64,000 nucleotides of DNA, from assembly GCA_963693305.1 (NCBI GenBank), contig OY855904.1:38507417-38571416 (forward strand), written 5' to 3'. Source of the DNA: Meandrina meandrites (taxonomy: Eukaryota > Cnidaria > Anthozoa > Scleractinia > Meandrinidae). The first letter of the stretch is position 1. The number at the start of each line of letters is the position of its first letter. The notes beneath the pieces are model-generated. The model saw nothing but the letters and a program-made list of their open reading frames with translations. It searched no databases and had not been told where the DNA came from. The position numbers and the translations under genes were made by a program. This document shows, in pieces, positions 37,401 through 47,921 of the stretch.

Positions 37401-39325
37401 GTGCCCTGTAGCTAACTACTTGCCACAAAATTGATTGGTATTCCGCCATCACCACGTGATTCATTTCAATGTCGCGAGACTTGAAAACGGCTGAAATTTG
37501 TTCTGCTCTTCACGGCAAAAAGGTAGACTTCAGCACAACGGTTTGGCTAGTGTAGATGTTTAAATTTCAAGTAGTTCGTTATCTATCTGATGCATTTCAG
37601 TGTGTCATGGAAGTTTATTTTCTGGGAGGCTGTTCGCCTTTCCTTGGAAAAACACAGCCTTTCTCAAATTGTCCAATTTCCGGATGAAATAACTTGGCAG
37701 TTTATCAATCTAAGCTCAAGCGAACTTTTGTTATGAAAGTATGGTTTCTTTTGTCACCCAGAAAGAAAAACTAAAACGTCATTGTTATCGGTGTGCCAGC
37801 GAACTCAAGATGGAAAAAAGTACAGAAATGTATTGGAAAAGAACGTAAAATTTGGTGCGGGCATTTGTCTATGCTGTCCCATTTTCAAGTGAGCCAAGCA
37901 TTGTGTAAACGTTTAAATTTCCCTCTCCAAGGGATCAATAATCAACACTCGCTATGTTGGAAAGCTGTTTTATCTCTTGTTCAAGGAAGAACTTCCCAAC
38001 TCTTACAAAATAAAAGCCCTGAGTTGTTCTCTCCACCTCCTTATTTACAACATAATAGAGAATCATATTGGAACCCAGTGAACTGATCAGAGCTTTCAAT
38101 CAACTTATGAACACTCATAACCAAGCAGATTATTTAAACTTATGAACACATTTCATCTTAGCTTCGAAAGTGAATAAAAAAAAAGATTTTGTAAAATATC
38201 GCAAAACAAACATCACCGACCATATAAACGGTCTGTTCAACAGCTTCCATTTGAATGGTTGCCGCGGCGTGAATGGCCACTGTTTTTGTTGCACACTAAT
38301 TCAGTTTTTAGGTTTCAGCATTACATCTGTAACATAAATTCAACAAACTTCCTCGAGTAATCGTCCAGAAGTTCAAACGCTAAAACCACATTATGCATGA
38401 CAACAATAAACTGAGTAATTTAAGAATGAACTCATCATCTGCTTTCGTATGATTGGCCACACATTAGGGTTTGATCCACAGCCATGTCTAGCGCTACGGT
38501 CAAAATCGACTAACGTTTGACTCTTGGAGTCGAAGCATTATGGTTGAACTTCAAGTCGAAGTTTCTTTTCAAAAGTTCTTGCTCCACCTCAAAGACTCCA
38601 AACAGTTAACGAGCAAAGTGGAATATGGAGCTTTGTAAGACACTAAATTGTATTGCAGTCTTCACTGTTAGCAGAGTCTCCTTTTCCGTTATTTTCTGGA
38701 AGTGTCTTCAAGACCAGCTCAGTGCGTAAAATAAGTTTGTTGACTACATACAATCAGGATTTTCATGTTAGTATTTACATCCATTCGTTGTGTCACTTCA
38801 TTGCTTCGTTAATTTACCGCTTACATGTAACAGCTTTGGCAAGGCTGTTTTTAATGGTGGTCACATCGCGAAGAATAATATTATTGCAATACTTTTGTTC
38901 CGTTTTAGTGAGAGTTTTCTAGGAGTTGTTGATATGTTGTACGCAATAACGTTAGCATAAGTATATTTATTCTGCCACCATTGTTAGAAATGAAACCAGG
39001 GCCAAGCCTATCTTGTCGATCGACGTTATCAGAGGAGAGATATCTTTTCAAACAGGATTACTGAAGCGATAAAATACAAACAAGATTTATGAACATCAAT
39101 CACCGAAAAAAAACTGAACTGAAGTAGCGATCGAGTGAAGTTACTGATAAAACTTCTATCCTGTGCAGTAGATAACAGTTTAACAAAGCTAACAGACGGT
39201 GAGAATTTGGCAGCCGTACGTTTTATTTGTCATTTCGATAGGTAGTGCCGTTGATTTTATCGTTTTTAACAAGCTTACGTTCATTGCTTTCTTTTTGCAA
39301 CTTCTTGTTTCAGTGACTGAAGAAA

Positions 39326-42300
39326 ATGGCGCGAAATGGCGTGGCGTTCACCAGTCACTTTCCCGCCAACCAGACAACCCTCCAAAACACTCCACACACG
39401 GCGAGGCATTTCACATTCACCTACGACGACTTATACAACTGTTTATATCGACACAACGAACCTCAACTCATCGACATCGAGGCTTTTAAAACGCAAAGGA
39501 AATCAAGTCAGTCGGAAGGAGAGAAGCAAAAGGACCCGGCAAGTGAGTGAACAAAAGAACCCCTTTGTAGTAAAACGTTGCGTGCGAATCTGGAAGCGTG
39601 CTCCACCATGTTTGTAACTTCATTAGTCGCCAAAATTGATTACCTCAAGGGTCCAATTTTTTTTCGTATTAATCCTATTGTTACTATCGAGTTGATTTTT
39701 TTAACCAAAATGAATATTGATTGTTGACCCCTTTTTCGTATTTTACGGTACAATTAGTTTAAAAGACTTGAAACTCAAATAAACGAAGAAAACGACTAAG
39801 CTTGCAGTAGAGGGGGCATTCATTTTTGCCGCAAACACAATAAAACTGTTTGTTTTCCGAAACCAATTTTCCGGTTCATCCGAAAAGGGAAGTGAACTTT
39901 GTGTATTTATTAGACATTAAGGAAGACCCCCTGATGCAGTATGTTATGATTAGAAAAAGACCGCATTAAACAACAGAAACAAGCGTATTAGTAGAGCAGA
40001 AAAGCTTTACTGTTAAAGCAGACATTTTGATGATAAAAATAGGGCTGATTAATCTCAAGCCGGCAGACAGACACACAGATAAAAACATTTTTTATCGACC
40101 ATTGTACACAACAACAGCATCGCATCAGGGAAACTGAACACGTCGTCAATTACTTCCTGCTTCAGTTAAACACAGACCTGACCCTGAGAAAAGAGGGGAA
40201 AAAACAAAAACTAAGTCAAGATAGCTTGGAATTGCAATTTGTCATGATTTGGAGCTGTTTAGTTCTCGATATTTCTTCCGCCCACCCATCAGCCAAGATA
40301 AATCGTCATTGTAGCGGTATTTTGAACCGATCGACCGCCAAAGGTCACGTTGTTTCCGGCAAGCGGAACTTCGGCGATTTTGTTTTGTCATCATTGAAAA
40401 TCCCCACGATGCAAGATTTCGAGGGAGGGGCTTGTAAACAGTAGCGCGCGAGACACAGATGACAGAACGCTTTGTTGAAATTTTTTACATTTTTTTATTA
40501 CGTGTTGCGATAATAAATCGCCCTATCTGATGTCCAGCGCAAGTCTTTGCTCGTGTCGGTACCTTTGATATTTCAATACTTGATTAATAGACTCTGCCCA
40601 TTTCGAATCTTTAATGGGCAGATATGATTCAAATGGCTCAGCAAATGACGGACGGGTACTCCTCGAATGTTGTGGTGGAGTTGTGAGGATACCCTACTTC
40701 AGACCAAATTATATTATTTCCAATGCCCAGAGCTTAGCTTACCTGATCTCTAAAATCTGTACAATAGTTCAGGCATGATCTTTTACAATCTCTAACCTAG
40801 TTTAGACCATTTGATCTCTGTCTTTTGTTTGTTTCCTATCTTTCTCTCTCTCTTGCAACCTTGACGTTTGATATCCGTATAATCTATCGATCTTGTAGAG
40901 CCTTTTAAACAATACATCTTCGTTCAGACCAAAAGGCAAAAATTTATAATCCTTTGTCATAATGAAACACTTCAAAAACTTTTAATTCTTAGACGGTAGT
41001 TACTTTCTTAAGCCGTTAGAGGAGAACTCCCCCCGGATGCGACCGTCCATCAAGCCCACCCATAACCAAGTTATTGATCGCCCAGAAGTTAGATTAAACA
41101 TAAATATAAAGAGGCCAAAGACCGATTTGTAGATACTTATAGACGACTTTTGATAAGTACAACAAAAACATCACGATATCTTGTGCTTGACTTTTCTACG
41201 AGAGTATTTTAGCATGGTAAGAGGCCGTCCCAAAAATAGAATTCGTAAAAAATTAAAACGCAGTGTTTATACCACACCCACTGCCTGCGGTGGGGGCTTT
41301 TTGAGTAAAACTTCAGTCTCTGAACCGAAGCCATTTTCAATTTGTGGGATCTCGTTACAAAACGGAAAGAGGGGTCAGGTTTATTTTTGATGGGAACAAA
41401 GGTTAAATTTTTTCGTGCAATTCCGAGGATGATCTCGTTAATAATTATAAAAAAAAGCAGCCCGTGCTGTTCAGACTAAACATTGTAATTCAAACTGTAA
41501 ACATGTGTTGCTTAAAATTGCTGAAACGGAAAGCGTATCACATTTTTTTTTGTCTGAGTACATTTTATCAGTCGATGCTTACGAAACCAAAAGCTAAACA
41601 AGACAGACGACGCTCTTCTAAATACAAACGGAGAAACATTTTTAAGTCCTAAGATTAAAATGCCAGCTCTTCCATCGCTGCCATATATTGCTTTTGACAT
41701 TTTTTATTCCACCATTACGTCATACAACCATATAAGGTCAAGATATGAGACGGTAACACACTATTCCGTATTTTTGGAGCTAAATAAAAAATATTTTGTG
41801 AAATAGTGCATTCCTTATTTGATGGTAAACATATTGGCTAACGCACATTTCTCTCACATTTTTACATGTACGGCCCTGTGGGGATCGAAAAAAATATTTC
41901 GAGACTCGCAAAATATCGGTGCTTATTATTTAAAAAACCAACAAATAAGATATCTGCACGGCCTTTAAGACCTTACATTTTTTAGGGTAGTGCAAGCTTT
42001 CTAAAAAATCCTCGCTACCGTTAAATCCTTCGAAACATTGCAGATTTCAAAATATTTTTTCTTTCCGTTGTTTTTTTATAGAATTTTTAGTGTTTTACCC
42101 AAGTTTAAGACATGAACCAAGTTACCCAAGTTAATTGACATGAATTTTTGTTGTGTTTTTTTTTTCAGAATGTGAAGCCTGCCGCTCAAAACAAGGCGAG
42201 TGTCCGATTCACAAAATTCCCAACTCCTCGAGAAAACTGGTTATACCGGGTCAGAAACAACCAGTGAAATTCAGTTACGCCATAGCCTCGTTTCCAGAAG

Positions 42301-45042
42301 AGGTGCAGCTGTGTGTGTCGAGTATTCCTGGGGCGGGTTGTGGAGTGTGCGCAAAGCAACACATACCTGTAGGCACTTGGATTGGTCCTTACGAAGGCAA
42401 ACACGTCAAATGTGATGACGTCAAACCTAATACTGACACGTCTTACATGTGGGAGGTAATTTCTGTTTTACATTTTGGAAAATTAAGAGGGTATCCAACA
42501 ATTACAATAACAACTACAACAATGACAACACGCGCTTAACTTAATTGACATGAATTTTTGTGAAGATTGTAAATTTGTGAGATCAGGCAATTCTAAAACT
42601 TAATTAGTGACACGTTTTATAAAAAATTACACGTTTCAGTTATTAGATCAAAGTATGAATTCAATCAATATTTTGTTTAATGTTTATACTAAGAAATGAG
42701 AGGTAAATCAAGATGGTTTTCTCAACTTGATGGTTATGTTTGTTTTCGTAACATGTCTACTTCGCAGGATATTGATATTTGTAAAGAGAAAATTGAAGTC
42801 GATTGTGCTTGAAAAGTTACCTTTGCTGCACTTGTTCACATCAAAAGTGAGAGAAAGTTAAAGAAGTCCTTTGATATCACCTTTGACAGGGATTTGACGC
42901 GCGTCAAAGTTAGTGACAAATTTGACGCAAATCAAAGATTCCTTTGATAAGAGTCAGGGTAACTTTGTCATACCTTTGATAAACGTCAAAAGCGTACTAT
43001 CTTTGATCAGAATCAAGGACGGCCTGTAAAGGTATGTCAAAGGTTTGCCAAAGGCGACCTTTACCCTCTTTACCCCAAGCCAAAGATTCTGGTCAAATGC
43101 AAAGGCAACTTTCGTGCAGTGGATCAGAATTCAGTCATCTTAAAGTAATTTATTTGCATCTTCGCAATTTCTAGATTTATCAAGATGGAAAGCTTTCCCA
43201 TTACCTAGATGCTAGTGACGAGAACACTTCAAGCTGGATGCGTTTTATTCGCTGTGCGAGATACAGGGAGGAACAGAACCTGTTTTCGTTCCAGTACTGC
43301 GGTAATATCTACTACCGGGCTTTTAGGGAGATTTCCGTAGGAGCGGAACTTCTCGTATGGTATGATGAAAAATATCCCCAGGATATGGGAATACCACTGG
43401 AGGTACAAGACATGGCGCTTGTAGACCCCAACGGTATGTCATTACAGTGACGAAGCAACTTAGTATAGGTAATTAAAAAGCATTGTTTTCAGAGGTTATT
43501 AAAGCTATCTCGTGTACAGAGTAAAGTAATTAGAAGTTTTGTTTCATATTATCATTGTGTTGCGGTCTTGAGAACGCCTCTCTCTCGCAACGGGCTTCCG
43601 TTTTTTGAGCTGATGTCCAGTCAGTTTGTCGCGATTCGATTGCGCTATAACAAGAACTTTATTTTAATATGGAATTCCCATCTCTTGAAGGAATGTAAAT
43701 CGACTGAATTTCATTTTTGATTTAAGCACATTTTTATGTTGAGAAAAAAGTGTAAGTGTTTCTATTCAAGAAGATCTCCTTTACTGATTCTAAAGCAGAT
43801 GGCGATGGAGCTTTTCAAAATTCTTTCAGTTGGTTTTCGGGAGACAGAGAAAATTCGATTAGAATTCCCTATTTCTTAACACTTGGTACAAAGTTAGAAC
43901 TCAAAACAGCAAAGGACAGCCAACAATGATGCTGCTAAACGAAAGCAAAGGACACCGCTACACCGCGCTGACGAGTCCCTAAAAGGAGAAAACAGTTTTA
44001 TGTGTTTTTCATAGTATCGGCCTTGCTGTATTGATTGTATTAAAGTTAGAGTCGTGTCTCCCACCCTTTCATGTCTGAGACCATAGAGAATCCGTATAGG
44101 TGAGAACAATGAAAGCGTTGGAAATATTGGAACTAACATTGCACAAGTACTGTACAAAGTCGACCCTATTCGTTTTTTAAGTTTTGCTTCGATCTGTCAT
44201 CCAAAAGAGATTACAACAGTCACTCAATCAAAAATTATTGTGTATTGTGCGTGCGAGCAACTAGCAAATACCATTTCACATCTTCTCTAGGCACTAGACT
44301 CCTCCAAGAGGTGTTAGCGGCCCAAGGTCAAACACAGCTCACAGAACGACCAATCAACACAGCGCAATATCCTGCGCCTGTTCCAAGCCAGCCAGCGGTC
44401 ACCCCACACACACCTACCAAGACGTCAGCTACCCGGAAATCACCTACTCCCGTGTCACGTGATAACGTGAACATACAAGAGAGACACTCGCCAATCTCAC
44501 CCAATGACACGCGTATTTCTTGGCACCACAAGGCCCCAAGCCCTGCTATCTCCCACAGTACCATTCCCATAGGGGACACTTTCGCAAAGGCCGAGCGGAC
44601 CCGCGATGTAGAGCCAGTCACTTTAAAGGAAGAGAGGGTCATTATCGAAGATTACGATGACGACAAAAGGTTCAGTTTGGCCGATGGCTCAGAGCTGAGC
44701 CTTGTGAAATGTGGTCAGTGTAATCAGTCATTCGCCCAAAAAAACATGCTCCAAGTGCACGTGTGCCCACGCATGCCCAGAAGACCGTACAAGTGTAATT
44801 ATTGCTCAGAGTCTTTCTCGCTACCCAATGAAGTGCGCACGCACGTTGTCACTCATGACTACGATAAGCCATTCAAGTGCGGTTATTGCTCGCGCACATT
44901 TGCAGGAGCAACCACGCTGAATAATCACATCCGTACACATACAGGCGAACGACCATTTCTCTGTGAGAAATGCGGCAAATCTTTTACGCAAGCCTCTCAG
45001 CTTAGCAAACATCAACGAATTCCACATGAGTGCACGTTCTAG
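39326..45042 (+). CDS. PRDM paralog D: PR/SET-domain protein with four C2H2-type zinc fingers
   Basis: Exons are 39326-39542, 42169-42455, 43175-43433 and 44291-45042. Phases run 1, 0, 1 with canonical splice sites, giving about 504 residues. The ATG lies 12 bases after a strong acceptor (TTCTTGTTTCAG), so a 5' UTR intron is likely. Exon 1 has the motif [15 protein letters not shown]. The PR domain shows [44 protein letters not shown] and [10 protein letters not shown]. Exon 4 has a Pro/Ser/Thr-rich linker with an acidic patch (EDYDDDKR), then four fingers. Finger 1 ends H-x-C, 2 and 3 are classical, and 4 has H-x4-H. A Cys-rich stretch ([15 protein letters not shown]) just before the PR domain is found only in this paralog. 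ATTAAA at 45,501 is a candidate poly(A) signal. Likely a nuclear DNA-binding regulator; methyltransferase activity is not certain. Confidence 0.87.
42869..43042. promoter_or_regulatory. Cluster of CTTTGA/TCAAAG motifs (TCF/LEF-like) in intron 2 of PRDM D
   Basis: Eight CTTTGA or TCAAAG hexamers occur in 174 bases, on both strands: starts near 42,869, 42,881, 42,904, 42,932, 42,942, 42,974, 43,001 and 43,037. Several extend to CTTTGAT, the core of the TCF/LEF consensus. It may be a Wnt-responsive enhancer or a decayed tandem repeat. Confidence 0.4.
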
Positions 45043-45658
45043 ATTTTTTATTTAAATTTAGGCCATAGGAATTTTACATTGTAATACAACCTTGCTTTTG
45101 AGAAGTTACAAGCAAGACCTTAGTTATTGGGCATGTGAGGTTCTTAAAAAAATCATCCAGGTTGTAAATAGAAAATTTGATTTTTAGCTTTCAGCGAATT
45201 TGAACTTAGCAATGTTAACTCCACGTTGTGTTATTGTGATGTTATTAGAATAACAGAACCAGAATTTGCTGGTCGTGTTTTTCCACGATAGTTTTCAACA
45301 TGGTTCTACTGATCTTCGACAATGTTTTATTTCAACGAGCAAAGATTTATTTTCAAATTACGACGAGTGGTCACGTTTTGACCAGGAAACGTTCCATTAA
45401 ACGACATACTTCGCTGTAAGCTTGTCTTTGTAAGTAATTCCAGAAATGGTAAATAACTTAAGTAATTTAAATTTGTAAATTTGTAAATGCATGGTGAAGA
45501 ATTAAAGCAACATCTACGGTTAACTTTGTCTAGTTATTCGATTAGAAGTTGAGGTGAAATCTGCTCTCTTACCTCGAACATAAACATAACGCGCTTTTCC
45601 CCAGACCCCCAAAATAATCACTGACACCCGTATCTTAACGAAGTTCTTGGGTACTTAC

Positions 45659-46774
45659 CATTTACACCGAAAATCCTTAAACTCCGGATGGAAATTCAAA
45701 TGGTACTCGCCATTCTGTGCGGAAAGCTTAAGAAATTATGGACTGCTGGACGGGGTGATACGCACTTTTCACTCTTTTTAGCCTTTCCAGCAGATTTGGC
45801 TTTACATCGTAACGTTTCCTTCTCTGATAAGGTTAGGTTAAGTCATGTATATTCTTTAGAAAGAAACTTGGCAAAATTATTTTTTGTCACATACATGTTC
45901 CTCAAAATGTTGTGATCATTCGATTTCCACCACCCGTCTCGTTCTGCTACTTCGTTGGACCTTTGTTTTGGAGAAGGGGAGTGGAGGGCAGGTAAATGAT
46001 AAAAACTGTTGTTTTGCCCGTCCCTCGCCCCCCTCGTAGCTAACACCTTAGCTTGTGAGTGATTGACGTGACTAATGCTAATGTTTCGTCACACGATGTT
46101 CAACGCATAAAAACGACGAATTAAGAAATAAAGTTGGGTTATTTTACTCGGACAAAGGTGTAACACACAACGCTAAACATCAAGCAAGAAAACAAAACCG
46201 ATAAGGTGGTAAGCGCGTATCGACTTTTCTTTGAAACTATTAACTAAACTCCTTGAATTTTTGGATTAACGAGTCAAAAATTTAGCTTTGTCCATGTTTT
46301 GCCCTCTAAATCCCCTCACGATCGCACTTCCCGCTCTTGCTTGTTAATACGAGTGTCAAGTCCTCTAACCGCGCTCAACACATTCGTATTTTCAACCAAC
46401 AAATTTCGTATTTGAAAACGTTCGTAGCATAAACAGCCATGTAAATTACACACAGTCTTCACAACTTTCATCTGTAGTTTATTGCTGTTGTTTATTATTT
46501 TACCTTGTACTATTTCTGTTTTTGACAATTTTGTTTGATGCAAAGTAGTCTTGCGATGCGTCACGCATCCCATAACTACGATATGTGAAATGAAGAGCGT
46601 ATTTATTTGCAACATACGTGTAAGGCTGTCGCATTTTCCCGTTGAGAATTTTTGTTGTTTTTTTTTTAGCTCGAATACAATACAAAATTCTAACGGGCAA
46701 ATGTGACGGCTACACGCGTATTTTAAAATAAAAACTAGCGATATAAATAAGAAGCAACGTTTTGCTGCCATCAT
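45659..46774 (-). CDS. Candidate secreted/EGF-like protein gene (partial, weak)
   Basis: A possible first exon (46,320-46,774) opens with ATG and a hydrophobic signal-like segment (CFLFISLVFILKYACS). It continues with Cys-containing sequence and an amphipathic end (VLSAVRGLDTRINKQERE), closing at a GTGAGG donor. A second candidate exon (45,659-45,714) has an acceptor CTTTCCGCACAG and a strong GTAAGT donor. It encodes NGEYHLNFHPEFKDFRCK, which resembles an EGF-like repeat with one expected Cys replaced by Tyr. The phases do not join directly, so an exon is missing or the gene is decayed. I do not recognise the family. The 45,043-47,921 gap holds nothing else apart from a MITE. Confidence 0.3.
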
Positions 46775-47088
46775 AACAGCATTTTCAGGTTCAGCATCAA
46801 TGTCAAGTGCGATGGCTTTTTATGAATATGATTATATAATAAAGCTTTGTGAAGTAGTTTGAATGTAATTAGAGTTACAAGAATCTAGAAAGCATTGTTC
46901 TACGTGAAAAGTTTAGCTCGAATAGAGTCAGATTGAGTGTTAACATTTGGTTTAAGTTCTCTTAAACATCTCATGAATGAGGCAGTCCAGTTTACTTTGA
47001 CATTTCTTCAAGATCGAAAAGTGCTTCAGATCAAGGGTGTTGTTTGTTGCAAATAAATACGCCCGAAATATGTAATTAAACGAGAAAA

Positions 47089-47299
47089 AGAGCGATTTTC
47101 ACTTGAGTGTCGAAAGTAATTCGCGTTTGCTTTGTTTCTGCATTACTAAGCTTAATGATTGGTTTAAAAATCTCGCGCTACTTTCTCAACCAATCCCACG
47201 TTTTCCCGCGCTTTGCGCTGACTACATATATTTGCTTCGAGTTTTGATTGGTTCATTGCATTGTCTGTGTCCTTGTGAAACTCAATTGAAAATCGTTCT
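47089..47299 (+). mobile_element. MITE of the GAGCGATTTTCACTT family
   Basis: Ends GAGCGATTTTCACTTGAGTG and its near complement (ATTGAAAATCGTTC) match the opposite-orientation copy at 15,023-15,313. The interior shares CAACCAATCCCACG-like and TTTTGATTGGTTCA blocks. It is non-coding. Confidence 0.65.
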
Positions 47300-47921
47300 G
47301 AAAGATAAATTCGTATGTGGTCTCGTGCTTTGCTTTGTACATATCTCGTTTCTTTTAAACTTATTTCTTAATTAAAACATTCCAAATTAACTTTTTTGTA
47401 ACTTTCCAAATTTTGAATCTTTGTGATACATTATTCCGCACAAACTGTTTGCAAGATTTTTCCAATTTAAGAAATATGGTCTTAGACCGAATTTCACTTT
47501 TCAAAAGCAACTATTGAGAATTGAGGGGGAAAAACTTGTATAAACTAAATAATATATTTATTCGCGACTGGGTTAGCAAAGTTTAGAACAGAGAAGCGCG
47601 CCGCGTTGAACTTAATACAGTTTGATTGTTTTTTGACATTGTTTGACAACTTTCCAATGAGTTCCTTTTGATTTGACCAACCAAAAGTGTGAGGGCGGAG
47701 TTGACGTGATACCTGTCAGATTTCCCGCCAGCGGCTTCCAGTGTTGGCACGTGAATCCGTCCCCTCCCCACCCCAAAAACATAATTTAATTGTCAAATCT
47801 GACAAAGAGATGACAAAGGTGCTGCGAAAGCGAAACTTTAAATTTCTTTTTACAATAAAACAATTCTGACCGAAATATCTCAAAATAAAATTCCTTTCTT
47901 TGCACTCTTTCCTTATTGTAG

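Larger units (their letters stand above)
27822..39313. other. 11.5 kb intergenic region between divergent PRDM genes C and D
   Basis: This must include the upstream control regions of both genes. I see no convincing exon. It holds three large palindromic elements (30,896; 31,085; 32,790), two MITE copies (33,384; 34,297), and a widespread-looking GC-richer repeat around 33,790-33,870. The remainder is AT-rich with only short chance open frames. Confidence 0.6.

Noticed and set aside
44328..44642. 104-codon minus-strand open frame
   Set aside because: Shadow of PRDM D exon 4 on the other strand.
134..45042. Naming the cluster genes as PRDM9 orthologs
   Set aside because: No KRAB or SSXRD block, only four fingers with conserved contacts, and a changed NCAR motif. 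Orthology cannot be settled by eye.
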